Assembly: GCA_963693085.1 (NCBI GenBank)
Contig: OY856409.1
Span: 522,605,803 to 522,669,802 of the forward strand
From: Alisma plantago-aquatica
Taxonomy: Eukaryota; Streptophyta; Magnoliopsida; Alismatales; Alismataceae
Length of the DNA: 64,000 nucleotides
Direction of reading: 5' to 3'
A program made the position numbers and the translations under genes. This document shows, one piece after another, positions 1 to 11,848 of this stretch (position 1 is its first letter; every line of letters begins with the position of its first letter). Under the pieces are notes generated by a model. It was not told the origin of the DNA. It worked only from the letters and a program-made list of their open reading frames with translations, and did not search any database.

Positions 1-56
1 TGTCCTGTGAATAACATAATTATGAATTAATTACATATGCTTAACATAGGTGTATG

Positions 57-1109
57 ATTCTCTAATTAAATTTGGAAATTAGGCCGGGATTCTGGATCTG
101 AAACTAGGACCATCTGATAGATCTCGAAAAACTGATCAAAAACCATATATGGATCGTCCTCATCTGAGCTATAGATTATTTTCTATGAATTTGTAAAGAT
201 CAGATATATTCTGACCAATCAGAGGTGAGGAAAATCATTTAAGACATTTCTGAGAAAATCTGAAAATTAAGGTTCGAAAGACGACATTGCCCTTGCATTA
301 TCTATAGGAGGTGTGACAGGGCATAGCAGTCAAATTCTCATCAATATGAATATGCGATTGATATCAAGATAACCTGGAGAAAAGACACAATTAGCCATGG
401 TAGTGTGATACTGATATTGAAATCGTGAGGGTCCGCAAGTAATTTCAGTGTCTGGTTTCTTGTTCGTTTGTCCATGGTGCACGAAGAACCTCGATGGAGT
501 TCCAAACTCCAATCAGAACTTGGAAGACTCGATGTCTGGGAAGAAAAGGAGAATTGAGGATCATTCCTTGAACTAAGGCGAACCTATTGAGCCTTGGGTG
601 AGGCGCTGAGCTGTTCATCTGCTCCATCTCAATGCCACAGATATGGCACGAGAGGTACATGGGAGACCGAGACCATTATCTACAACACGAATGAGTGTTC
701 TGTATCTGGAAAAGGAAACAAGTGGGATGGCTGAAGTCGATACAAAGAAAACCAAAACCAAACGGGGACATGTTCCCCCACTGTCCCTGCCGCCATGGCC
801 AGAACAAGGGAAGAAACCCCAAGGTAGAAAATGTTGTTACAATGGCGATACACCCAGAACAACTGCACCCTCATCTTCATGGTTATTAGTAGAAGCTAGG
901 TGATTAAATTCCGTGGTTAAGTAGTACAAAACCAGCCGAGATGTGGGGTCGCCGGTGAGGACCCGAAGGTGCTCTACATGCTGTGGCGAACAGAAGAACA
1001 TCGGGCAAAATGAATGATGTATAAACGAACATAGAGAGTCAGGGAAGCTTACTGGATGTTTTAATTGGACTACAGTTTCTTCTCCTGTTGGGTCAAGCTC
1101 GTCATTGTC
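57..1109. repeat. Repeat R, left copy (direct repeat of 62940-64000)
   Basis: About 1.05 kb is repeated in the same orientation at the right end of the window (62940 onward), with scattered substitutions and small indels. Recognisable shared blocks include the run around 78-130, the GTGTGACAGGGCATAGC-like block near 313 and the GTCGCCGGTGAGGACCC block near 949. No convincing coding sequence is seen: short open frames here differ between the two copies. The right copy is cut by the window end, so the true length is unknown. Family not recognised; it could be part of an LTR or an unclassified dispersed repeat. Confidence 0.85.
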
Positions 1110-2156
1110 GATAAAGTAGATCGAGTCTGTTGTGCTACCCTGGTTCGGTTTTGAAGAAATTGGTTGGGTCGAAAGGTTCTTCGAGGGTTGGTGATACTTT
1201 CTGGGTTCCTAGATATCAGTCCAATGGACCCTCGCGGCTAAGGGGGGCGGCGCCGTCGACTGAAGATGAAGGTCAATTGGGCGTTTCCGTTGTGAGGGGA
1301 TCTAGGGTTCGAGTGAGAGCTCTTTTAACTCGAAATGACATCCTGGTTTTGCTCGTAGCAAGATAACGACGAGACATGGATTGTGGAGGGTGCAAGGGAT
1401 CATTGAATTCATTGCAGTCCATTGCCCAGCACACGCGCGTTTAGCGTGAGGAAGAGGATGAATCCCTCTTCATCTGATGTCGATCTGACGGTTCACCAAG
1501 AGTCGGGTTCTCTTAAGTTGTTCCTGATGCACATCTATCCCGGATTTTGTAAAAACATAGGATAATCACATGGATTATCAAGTTAATTTAATCAAAGAAA
1601 TGTAATTATCTCATGTTTTCTTCCTAATAACATTTGAGGCATCTAGGATTATCTAAATGCAACCAAATTTGGTAGGGAAGCTAATTCGACCATGAGGAAT
1701 CTAATTATCCAATCAGATTTCAGATATGAATTAGGGAAAAAGGTGTTTTACACTATTAGCTATTTAGGGTAATTGATACATTAACAATCACTAAAAAGGG
1801 ATTTGTCACCAAATTCTGAGGGAAGCTATATTATCCTATTATTTACTCATAAACCAAATATTGGGATGTATTATGCATGTATGTGGGTCCAAAACTATCA
1901 ATTTAATCTTAACTAGTCATCATTGCATAATTAGGGTTAGGTTTTTGTGCATTAAATGACACTGATGTGAATAAGTATTTATGAATCAAATTAAAGGTTC
2001 ACATACTATCTTGGTGTAGTCTAAACTCATTTTGGTATACTACTTAAGCATGGTCTCCACTTAAATGAACAAATGAAAGACAAATTATTTTAACTTAGGG
2101 TTTCATCTTTATTAAAGGTAAGAACTTTTTGGGACTGAATTTTGAGGGTCGTTACA
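1110..2156 (-). other. Non-coding stretch, probably part of a Ty3/gypsy 3' LTR
   Basis: No gene is seen. Read on the minus strand, a sequence beginning TGTAACGACC at 2156 follows directly after a polypurine-like tract, which is where a 3' LTR should start, so the AT-rich DNA just below 2156 is probably LTR. Its far end could not be fixed because no matching second LTR was found. The 1110-1500 part continues repeat R or its flank and is more GC-rich. Confidence 0.4.
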
Positions 2157-2194
2157 ACCTACCCACCTTATAGAAATTCCGTCCCCGAAATTTT
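2157..2194 (-). other. Degenerate polypurine tract and end of gypsy internal region
   Basis: On the minus strand the sequence reads TTTCGGGGACGGAATTTC, then AAGGTGGGTAGG, then TGTAACGACC. The TTTCGGGGACGAAA block followed by a purine tract and the LTR start is characteristic of plant Ty3/gypsy elements. The purine tract here is interrupted by T residues and so looks decayed. It lies about 200 bp downstream of the gag remnant, meaning that all of pol is missing from this copy. Confidence 0.6.
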
Positions 2195-2387
2195 CATGTC
2201 ATAATGAGGTACTACCCACCTTATGGTTTCACATATATGTACCCTAACTTATTGTCTGATCATAACATTTCATAAGACAACACTAAGCATAATCATGATA
2301 CGGTATTAACATGGATAACCTTTGCATTATATCTAACATGACTGGTAAAACTTAATGAGTGCATGAGTTTCTAATTTAATCTGAAAA

Positions 2388-3082
2388 CTAAACCTTACCT
2401 TCATCATCCACCATAGCAAAAACCCTAGATTTCCTTTTCTCTGGGAGACCTGGGTTAGGGTTCTGATTTGTTCCCTTCTTTGCAGCTAACCTAGGGCATT
2501 TATCCTTGAAGTGCCCTTCTCCTCCACGGTAGAAGCAAACACCTAAGCCCAATCTGTACAATCCTGCATGGGATTTGCCACACTTGGGACATGCATCCCT
2601 AACTAGGGGCTCCTCAGGGGCCTTGCACTTCTTGTGATCATTGTGGTGTCGGTCCCGATTGTTGTTGTCATGATGGTGACGATGTCCATTGTAGGAGTTC
2701 TTCTTCCAAGTCCTCCCTGGGTGATCCTCGAGCTCAAGTTCCGCATCTAGGGCTTCCTGCATCGTCTTGTGGCCTCGTCCAAAGAGTGAGTAGTTGAGAT
2801 CATCCTTGAGACCTCGAATGAACTTCTTGGCTCGCTTTAGCTCAGTCATCTCGGTCTCGTACTTCTAGAGTATGTGAAATTTCATGGCGTACTGGGTAAC
2901 AGTCATGTCGCCACGTTGTCGCAGGTGAAGGAACTCTAACTCCTTCTTATCCATCATCGCTTATGACACATAGTGGCCCTTGAAAGCCTCTAAAAATTCC
3001 TCCCATGTGAGTAGCTCTTCATTTGGTCTCTGGCGTCACGGAAGTTCTCCCACCAAACACGAGCTGGTCCTCTAGAACAAAA
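2388..3082 (-). pseudogene. Ty3/gypsy retrotransposon gag remnant
   Basis: This is the capsid/nucleocapsid part of a gypsy element. Reading from about 3082 downward, one sees a WWENFRDAR block, then (after a 1-base frame slip) TWEEFLEAFKGHYVS, MTVTQYAMKFH, and a basic linker. A zinc-knuckle pair follows near the C-terminus (CPKCGKSH, then CFYRGGEGHFKDKC). The order matches the retrotrans_gag domain followed by CCHC knuckles. It is broken by at least two in-frame stops (after HYVS and after KFHIL) and one frameshift; only the last 153 codons stay open. In the second knuckle the usual second Cys is Arg. Pol should follow, but the polypurine tract and LTR come only 200 bp later, so this is an internally deleted copy. 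Confidence 0.85.
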
Positions 3083-3619
3083 AAGAGAATCCTCCTCTTA
3101 CGGGCGGCTGTCGCATCTAGGCTTTGCTTGGTTTCCCGTGTGGATCTCCTATCCTTGCTTCTTCTTGGTCCGGTCTCCATGGAGTGTCTCCATCAAATAA
3201 AAAACTAGAGTGGTGGTTTTGCTCTTGGACAAGTGTCCCTAGGTGGGCGACACCTTGCTTTGCTTTGCTTTGGTTTCTCCTCCATCTCCTTCTATATATG
3301 TGTTCCCTTTCTCTAGCTAGGGATCCCTTTTAGTCTCTTGGTTTCCCCTCTCCCTTGGTGCACAACACCCCTCCTTCTTTGCTAGCTTGGTGGTCGATCC
3401 TTCCTTGGAGCTTTCTTCTTCCTTGGTGGTGCTTGGAGCTTGGTGCTAGGAGCTTGGAGCTTCCTTAAGGCGGGTTACATAACTCCTAACCCTAACTACA
3501 TTACCTTCTTTCTATGTTTTTATATGTTGCTATGATCATGTCGGCTATATGAGTTGCTAGTTGGTTCCTTGCTTAAGTTGTTCTTGTTGGCCGAACCATG
3601 TGTCCTAGGGTTTCTTGGT

Positions 3620-3787
3620 GAGCAACACTCTCTTCTCTCCTAGGTCTTGAGGAGTGAGCTTGAGTTCTAATATCATGAGCAACACTCCTCTCTCGTTTAA
3701 GTTGAGAGGTGAGCTTGTGTTCTAGTAGCTTGAGCAACACCCTCCTCTCACCTTGGACTTGAAGGGTGAGCTTTGTGGTAGTTGTGA
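3620..3787 (+). repeat. Three-copy tandem repeat, about 56-bp unit
   Basis: Units start at 3620, 3677 and 3732, each opening with GAGCAACAC(T/C)C. Each contains a CTCTC-rich half followed by a TTGAGAGGTGAGCTT-like half, so each unit can also fold on itself. The units differ by several bases. It looks like a minisatellite inside a retrotransposon LTR or untranslated region. Confidence 0.75.
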
Positions 3788-3939
3788 ACCTTGCTAGAGT
3801 TGTTCCTTGTGTTGCTCGATTGGTGGCAAGAGATGTACAAGACCCCTCTCTCTTAGTTGTTGAGAGGTGAGCCATCTTCTTGACCCATTAGGGTTTGGTG
3901 CTCTTGTGCTTGAGGATGGTGACGACCTTGGGGAGTTAT

Positions 3940-4665
3940 ATCTTGCCCGATATGGTGGTTGTGGAGGTGCTGCCTGATACCTCTTGACCTTGAGCCTTGG
4001 ACGGCATGTTGGGTTGGTTGTGATAGACGATACTCTTGGTCCCTGACCTTGTTACGGGCGTCACACTACCATCTTTGCTTTGTGATGGCTTGGTATCGTT
4101 ATAGCCTGTTGTGGTAAAAACGTTGCTAGCTGGTGAGCGTCACCCCTTAGCCTTAGCTTTCTGTGTGTGTCAGCCAACAACATAATACCTGACGGGTGTT
4201 GCACGATATGCCAAGTACCCGATACATGGGGGTTGCCCGATATGCTTGGGTGCACGATACAAGACGCATTGTTGCACGACGCATCGTTGCACGATGCACC
4301 GTCGCCAGACTTGCTCCTTTGGCTGAGCTGCGTGCCTGGATGTTCGTTACCAGCAGTACACACATCGCGTCGCACCTGATACCTTGTGTTTCACAACGTT
4401 GTGTTGCCTGATATGATCTTGAAGCCTAGCTGCACGATATGATGTTACCTTGGATGCCCGACACACTAGGTTTCAGCCGACATGCGCTGGTCTGTTTGCT
4501 GTTATGCGTTTAGAGTTGGACTATAGGGTGGGTACCCTGCCCGATACTACCTTTGGTGAGGGTAGTAAGTGCTATAGTGAGGGTCTTGTTCTTCGTTTGA
4601 ACCCGATATGTTGGATATTATCATGTTTGGTCTATGGTGGTAACCCTAGGTGTGCACGATATAGT
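3940..4665 (+). repeat. Irregular array of CCCGATAT / GCACGATAT motifs
   Basis: The words CCCGATA(T/C) and GCACGATA(T/C) or close variants occur more than ten times, for example near 3949, 4203, 4219, 4235, 4253, 4431, 4540, 4602 and 4654, always on the plus strand. Spacing is uneven (16 to about 110 bp), so this is not a simple tandem repeat. No coding sequence is supported here. Confidence 0.6.
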
Positions 4666-6593
4666 AGACCACATCTATGCTTCTTAATACAACATATCAT
4701 ATGTATGTGATCATCTTGATACCATGTATAATGATAAGGAAATGGTAAGCATGTAAGATGCTTTGCTTGATAATATGATAAATGTCTATGGTCACAATTG
4801 AGGCATGATTGATAGAACATCAATGTTACCCTATGTTGATAATATGATCTTCCTATGATGATTGTGCATACTAACCATGCAGGTGTTCCATGCAGTTGCA
4901 TAGCCAGGGCAAGGGCTACGAGATATATGTAATTGAATAACACTGCTTGAATAATTACTTTTGATGATGAGATATCATATATGATGTGTTCTGGTCTGAG
5001 GACCTAAGTTTGACTAAAGTACCTAAGTTAGTGGCACTATGTGGTAAGGGATTGAGATCCTATGGCAATGTGATGATCCTTGAGATGGATCTGGATGATT
5101 GGCAAGAAGCCAAGTGATAACATGTAATGTGGGATCCTTGTGATGGATCAGGATGATGTTGACTACAATGAAAGCATACTGTTGAGTTTCATATTGTTTA
5201 TTTTGTTATAGTTTACTTGTTATATAACTTGGTTGAATCTTGCAATCCATATAAAAGATACTAATTAATCACAGTAAAATATATCACGTAGTTGCCCTGG
5301 CCATATATCCATCATCGTCAGGAGTTGGTGATGGTGAAACAGGTTCTCTTACAGGTTAACCCGGAGCGCATATTGTTGAATATGCGAGGTTTCTCCTAGC
5401 CTAAAATAGTGAGGATTTGAGTGCAGCTACGGTTGCAGACTCGGGATATGAATAGAGCATGGTGAACATGCCCGTGGCTCAGTTTTACTAGTGTTGATAC
5501 CTATACCAAGGCGGGCTAGACAGAGGGTAGTCTGACCATGTGGCTGAGGCCACTTAAGCATGAGATTGTGGTCCTGCTTGTGTTGTACTCGTACACTGAC
5601 TACGAGGTGGGAGGTCGTGGAGTCCGGCTCTTCCATTTGACATTGTATGGCACCGGCTTTGGGTTTCACAACCGAAGGTTGGATCTGAGCGGTACGGCTC
5701 ACTTCCTCAGGGCATAATAATATGTAATCCAGCCGAATAGTTTTGATTGCTTAAGGCAAAACACGGAACATTGGTTGAGGCCTTGCTTGTGCAGTTAATC
5801 TTGTTATACATACAGTTACTTATATGTTCCTGATGTTATGTGATAAGATCTTATAAATATTATCTTGTTAATCATATTCCATAAAGAGATAATTGGTGAT
5901 ATGTATTCCATATAGCCTGGTAAGCTTAATGGTACGAATAGCCTTGCTATATAGACTGTTATTATTCTACGTTTTACTGGTTATCTTCTGTTGTTGCTTT
6001 TTCCCTCTATTTTATAGTTTTGGCGGGTAGTTATGTTTCTCACTGGGACAATGTTCAATTGTCTCACCCCGCTGGTTTTCAGGTGTTCAAGCTAGACGTG
6101 GTGGTGGTCGTAGAGTTGCGGCCGAGTAGCGAGACGAGCATTAGAAGGCAAGAGATAGATATGCTGCCGTTTTGGTTGTTGTGTAGTAGAGTCTTAGAGT
6201 CATCCCTGTACTCTCAGGTCCTTGGGAGAGTTTTGACGTTGTTTCACGATGTATAGCTGTTGATCCTTTGTATATCCTGTTGTTGGCCGGATATGGGTCG
6301 TTATGTATATATGACAGGTGATGAACTCATGTGACGACTAAAGAGTTGATCTTCTAAGCTGTGGACACGTATCAAGGCTTGTATATGTTTATATAACATG
6401 TTTTTCTGCAGGACGATGACTTGAATGTAATAGTTTCACATTTTATCCGCTTTCGCAATTGGTTTTAATTAACTCGTGTTTTTGGTAATCTGTGGTTATG
6501 GTATTTTCCGCACGTTTGCGCGTAACACCTCGTTGTCTGTGTGATAGTGGGATGTGTTGCCACAAGTTTTACAACTTTTTTTTTGAAGGCACC

Positions 6594-6738
6594 ACTCCAA
6601 TACTATTAACTCAGATCCATCTTTCTTTTTAACAAAAAGAACAGGAGCACCCCATGGGGAAACACTAGGACGAATGAAACCTTTGTCGAGAAGTTCTTGC
6701 AACTATTTCTTCAACTCCATAAGCTCAGTAGATCAATG
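6594..6738 (-). pseudogene. Ty3/gypsy reverse-transcriptase fragment
   Basis: About 45 codons of the start of a gypsy reverse transcriptase, read on the minus strand: ELKK, a stop in place of one residue, then [21 protein letters not shown] and LFVKKKDGS. This block immediately precedes the first conserved RT motif in plant Ty3/gypsy pol proteins. After KKDGS the reading diverges from the expected MCIDYR block, so the fragment is truncated there. The catalytic YxDD motif is absent. It lies downstream, in minus orientation, of the primer-site complement at 7915 and could belong to the same dead element. Confidence 0.8.
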
Positions 6739-7914
6739 TGTTAAACTTATTAATAAAGGTATACATTCCATGCTCTCAATTATATCATAACCCTCATTCC
6801 TTAATCAAGCTCATCATTTCCAACATTTATCTTTGTTTTAACTTAGTTTCTTATCCTAGTCTTGTGATTTACATATTTATCTAATTCTCTTTACTTTAAC
6901 TCTTCTGAAGACTCTTCACTTATATTTACTTATCATATACTTAACTCTTTTATTCTATTTTTCCTTTGCTTTGGAGTACATAAAAACATTGTACTCGATT
7001 ATATAATCAATTCATCATGATTGATTCTTACTACCTTGGCCCTTACATACTTTTCTCATATCTTTTCCATATTTCATATTTAGAATTCATATAATATTAA
7101 TCACTAAACTTAATATGAACCCTGTGTCGTGTTCCTTTATTCCCAATTAAGGAATTCTCATACGAGGCCCCAAAGTTGGGTCTCAGATATCAGTTCCAAC
7201 TGATTCTTAGCTATTCTAATCTTTCCCATATGTTTCAACATCTTAGTGTATGTACATTCTCACTATGATGTGGGTCTAATTTATCCAGAGTCTACTCTTA
7301 TCATATTGTTAATAGGAGTCATTAGATCCCAGTAATGCATCCTGCCAGCCGAACCAGGCCGAACCTACAGTCCTGAAGCCAAGAGCTACTTAAGATTAAC
7401 CAACTCCTATTAATCTCAAACATGTGGAAAGAATATTCACTTAGGAAAGTTCATTCAAAGATCATTTCTAGTCTACTTGATACAAAGAATGTAATCAATA
7501 AATGCTACAACTGCATAGTGTACAACAAATCTTAAAGACCCATATATATTTCAAACTACTGAATATCTGAATTCAAACATATAAGAGCATATCTATTCAT
7601 CTCCAATAAAAGAACAGTATGAAATAAAAGTTCTATCTCATTTTATATTTATGCTCTTAATTCATGTTACTTATCTTATTTCTAACCCTAATATTTTAGG
7701 GTTCCTCTCTAGCCCATCCTTCCACTGTATACCTGGCCAGGGTATACATGAAAAAATAGACAGAGTAGCTTGATACTGGTTGATCCAAGTACTCAGATAC
7801 CGGGCCAGGATATCCAAATACTCAAATCCCCAGAGCTAACATCATAACATCTCCTATCTGCCACACTTATGACTCTAACTTACTAACTTAATGGTCCCTG
7901 ACAACTCAGTCTAA
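6739..7914. other. AT-rich non-coding DNA between RT fragment and primer site
   Basis: No gene found. If the element read on the minus strand from 7914 is one gypsy copy, this interval should have carried gag, protease and the start of pol; none is recognisable. A short region near 7720-7810 has repeated CCTGGCCAGGGTATAC-like and CCGGGCCAGGATATCC-like words. Confidence 0.4.
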
Positions 7915-7926
7915 GCTCTGATACCA
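7915..7926 (-). other. Retrotransposon primer binding site (initiator Met-tRNA type)
   Basis: The plus strand reads GCTCTGATACCA, the reverse complement of TGGTATCAGAGC, the 3' end complement of plant initiator methionine tRNA used as primer by most plant LTR retrotransposons. The site directly flanks the LTR-like interval ending at 7929, as expected for a minus-strand element whose 5' LTR lies at higher coordinates. Confidence 0.8.
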
Positions 7927-7928
7927 AG

Positions 7929-9023
7929 TCGTTACACCCCGATCTCACAATTTCCACTAATCATAAGATTAGGGCATAAATTGAGGATTTGACGTAATAC
8001 AAAGATCACCCTTAAATTTTTCTTCTCTTTCAAACTCTTTGTTTTCTCGCATTGAACCTCATAAACCAACTTTACAAGGGAATCTAAACATTGATTTCTC
8101 TAATCTGATTTCAACAGTAAAATATGTATGAACATTCATTATGTTCCTCATACTTTTAAGCACATAAGACTTGTTGATTCGCACATATTGCTAAAAGAGG
8201 AATAATGTTATACATCATCATTTACAACTGACTCTTATTTCTTTACAAGGACCTAGAGTGACAAGGACCAACTGAACTTAACTATACTCAAACTTAACTC
8301 TTGTGGTAGATCTACTCTGATGCAATGATATCTTCTTCAAATCCATGTGATTTCCCTAAAAATTGTGAGTAGAGGGGTGAGCCTACTCGCTCAGTGAATG
8401 GGTACTTCAAATAAACAGTCTAAATCACTGATATAATTACAAAATATACTTTTGAGCAATTGATATCAATTATAACAGCAGTAAGCTTTAAAGAGTCTAA
8501 TAATTGACAATCATAAATATGGCAGGATACTCTAAATATCTATAAGAGTGAATCAATATATAAAATGCTTGATTGATCATAAAGAGAACTAATAATTCAG
8601 AAACATACAAAGAATAATTGAATATCAGTACACACTTATTTGACCTCTCATTCATTTTATTATGCCCTGATCATATGCAGTGTCCTCTACATATGAAGAC
8701 TCATAGTGCACTACGATCACACCGTACAAGACTTAGCGGACACACCTGGGAAATGCTAAGTCTGACTACTCTCCTGGTTTGCAATAGGGAAATGGCTTTC
8801 TGGCCTAAACTGGACTCCTCCTCTAACCTAAGCACATAGGCAGAGAGTCAAACCACCTCTTGAGTTTTCTGTACTCTAGTGCCACCAGGACTTCTGGTTG
8901 ATGTTGGACACTGCAAACTATAATTTAAGGAGACTTCCACTAGGGCTTTGTCCCCCGTTCCACCTGATAGCACGTTCCGACACCCGTATACTGGATGCTG
9001 CCAGGGTTAGGTCGTTACACCCC
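7929..9023 (-). mobile_element. Probable 5' LTR of a minus-strand gypsy element
   Basis: The interval is bounded by two copies of TCGTTACACCCC (7929-7940 and 9012-9023). Its low-coordinate end abuts the primer-site complement. On the minus strand its start reads TGTAACGACC, the same LTR start as at 2156. It contains the word CACTGAGCGAGTAGGCTCACC (rc, near 8375-8393), commonly seen near LTR ends of this element type. The terminal bases do not show a clean TG...CA pair, so the exact borders are uncertain. Confidence 0.5.
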
Positions 9024-11364
9024 TAAGGCGCAGACCTCACATAGGGGTTCTATGGTGTTCATGGCTCCTAAGTCTATTTTTTTATTATTCCTAGAAAGAT
9101 CTTTTCTACATTGTACCCTTCTCTTATGTATACTCGACTCTGGTATCTCTATGGTGTCACGTCTACTTATTTGAAGTTATAATACAACATGTATATCATT
9201 CTAAACTTGGCAGAGTAGTATATTCAAAACACTGTAATATACTGAGTAATCAACATACTATACATGCAAGCAGACTAAAATTCTTAAATAAATAGATTAC
9301 ATGTCCACTTGGCACATACACACTAGAATCGTCCAATTTATCATCTTATTACACTGATAAGATTTAATTACTTGACATATGAGTAATTGTCAATAATACA
9401 TGCAACTTATCTGTAATTTCTCAAAGAATGTGCATATCAACCCAAATCTTGAGTTGTGCATCTCATAACTCAATTAAGAGTTAATTACTTATCTTGACAA
9501 GAATTATTAATAATAACTAAGAACATTGATATCACAATACTTGATTTATTGAACACCCTACCCTTAGGGTTTCATCTAATCACAACAAATGCTACAAAGA
9601 AAGGTGTAATACATCTATCACGTACTTTTCAAATCTTTCTAACACATGATACCTGGGATCTCAATCCCTTATCACATTACTGGGAATTCTCATCCCTTCA
9701 CATCATTATCATAATTACTGGATTTGGATATTCAAACCCTTAGATCATCACATAGCATTGTTACCTCTGTAACAGGTAACCATTACCTCTAGGTCCTTAG
9801 ACCAAGGTATTCATTTCACTGGTTGTATAAGTATTCTCATGGCTCACAAGGCCATCACACATCTTGTCACCTCTCACTAGGCAATAACTTATTCACATGG
9901 CTCCCATAAAGATTTCATGCGACATAAGCATTCACTGAATAAAGACTACTATCAACAAATCATATAAAATCAATATATGTATGAAATCTTGGAACTGAGC
10001 TGAATTTGGGTTTCCATGCCATTCACTGGGATATCATGCATCAATAATAACATTGAATAAATAAAGTCTATCATGTCAAGAAAATCCCTTCAAATGGATT
10101 TCACGATATCTATTCCCAAATATCCAACTTTCCTCGCATCTAGGGTTTAACCCTCTTCACTGAGATACCAAACAAACACTACTCACTTCAAATGAAATCC
10201 AAGATAGTATTTGACATATATGTACTATGAATTTAGATAAACAATCATTCAAAACCAAGGGGATCTAGATAAGCAACTTTCTCTATTTACTTATACAGCA
10301 AATTTCAATCATAGACAAATTCCCTATATTTCAGTTTACTCTTATAACCTCTGTGAATACTTAGGGAATTCTCATTAGAGTGCATTGTATACATTTATAA
10401 TATAATTTTATCATCTGAAATTCATTCAAACAAAGGAAGAATCCATTTCATATCATTTTGCGACAACTTAGAACAAATAGACAATTCAGGGTTTGTAGTC
10501 GCATACTAATCAATTAAAGATTATGGTTGATTTAACCAATTTTCGTGCAATATAATGTTTAAAGGAAGTTCCCACTCATCCTAAGGTGTGAAAACACCTT
10601 AACAACGTATCCCATGTCTGAAAATCTTGAATCCATATCAAATCCCTAGCAATTCACCCAATTCTTCTTCCTTTCAACTCGGAAACTCTAAAAATGAGGG
10701 ATTATGAAGAAAGAGTGAGAAAAGGGGAAGTTTTGATACCATTTTGGATCAAATCAAAGGAGGGAAGGAATTTTGACATGTGAGAGAAGATTCACAATGA
10801 AACTATATCCAAAGAAGCTAAACTTACATGATTTCATCATTCCTCGGACCGCAAACCCTAGGTCAACATCTCCATCAATTTCTCTTCTCAAACCCTAACT
10901 CTCTCTCTCTCTAGGATTTCGTTTCTATGGATTGAATAACGAATTATGAGAGCTCCTTGTGTGTTAGGTTGACCATATAGAGCAATTCAGATGCTTGGGT
11001 TAATTGCACATTGACCCCTCACTAAACTTTTTCTTATTTCAGCAGATGTTTCTGTCATAAAAATGTTTCTGTGAATTCGTGTATTTCAGAGATCAAAACT
11101 TCTCCAAAAATTATTAGAATTTATCATGTTGTGTATAATTGAGTTACAAAGCTTTAGTTAAAATTTTAGATCATTCCAAGCTTTCATTAAATAACTAAAA
11201 ATTGAATAGTGCACTGCTATCCAGAATTCTAAAGAAATGTCAGTTACTATAATTCGTCTACTGATAAGGTCTAAACGCATCCAAAAATTATGAAAATTTT
11301 ACATGTTGTTTATGATTTATTTTCAGATCTCCAGTTAAAATTTCAGATCATTTGGAGTTACCAA
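9024..11364 (-). other. AT-rich non-coding retrotransposon-derived DNA
   Basis: No gene is supportable. The right part continues without a visible break into the LTR ending at 11812, so some or all of it may be the remainder of a long LTR. A CT-dinucleotide run sits near 10905-10916. The words CCCTAG/ACCCTAA recur often, as in many plant untranslated leaders. Confidence 0.35.
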
Positions 11365-11812
11365 TAAATAATTAAAAATTAAAAACTACACTATTGAAAA
11401 GCACTCTGTCAGCATTTTGGTTGAAGTATAGTTCGACCGAGAACCACATTCAAAGAACACTCAAATATTCTGAATTTTTTATCCAATATGCATGATTGAG
11501 TTATCCATATCATATCCAAAATTCAATTAAATACAAAATTTTAGAAAATATAAAAAATCATTTACCACACTGTTATCCTGATCAAATTCCATACTTATGT
11601 ACCATCAAAACCCTAATTTCAGCGAACTAGGGTTTATATTTCTCAAACCCTAATTTCTCAAACAATAGAGCAATTAATGTTCTTATTAGGTTTAAAACAT
11701 CATAACTGAATTATCATCATTAATTAGATTTAAGCAATGATCAATCCAATTAAGTATATAATCATCTAGGTAAACCCTAGTTTACCAATTAAGCTCAGAT
11801 GCGGTCATAACA
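11365..11812 (-). mobile_element. 3' LTR (start portion) of a second minus-strand gypsy element
   Basis: This shares about 445 bp with 13846-14289 in the same orientation, with a few percent difference. On the minus strand the LTR begins TGTTATGACCGCATCTGAGC at 11812, immediately after a textbook polypurine tract. The pair of starts at 11812 and 14289 identifies them as the two LTRs of one element. The downstream end of this LTR was not located. Confidence 0.8.
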
Positions 11813-11848
11813 ATTCTCCCCCCTTAAAAAGGTTTCGTCCCCGAAACA
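11813..11848 (-). other. Polypurine tract of gypsy element
   Basis: The minus strand reads TTTCGGGGACGAAACC, then TTTTTAAGGGGGGAGAAT, then the LTR start. This is the plus-strand primer site of plant Ty3/gypsy elements and fixes the element's orientation. Confidence 0.85.

Larger units (their letters stand above)
3083..6580 (+). other. Non-coding, LTR-like DNA with a TATA-type box
   Basis: About 3.5 kb without a supportable gene. It is rich in short repeated words (CTTGGAGCTT near 3430-3460, the tandem repeat at 3620, the CGATAT motifs at 3.9-4.7 kb). A TATA-like run, CTTCTATATATGTGTTCCC near 3290, lies in a pyrimidine-rich context typical of a retrotransposon LTR promoter. Part of it (a GGGATTGAGATCC word near 5047) recurs inverted near 9650-9670, consistent with related LTRs in opposite orientation. 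I cannot set exact LTR ends, and the identity is inferred. Confidence 0.35.

Noticed and set aside
643..903. Open frames in repeat R (86 and 64 codons) with partners near 63485-63781
   Set aside because: The frames shift relative to each other between the two copies and have no recognisable domain.
3573..3875. A 100-codon minus-strand frame with repeated residues
   Set aside because: It is a by-product of the 56-bp tandem repeat, not a protein with a known fold.
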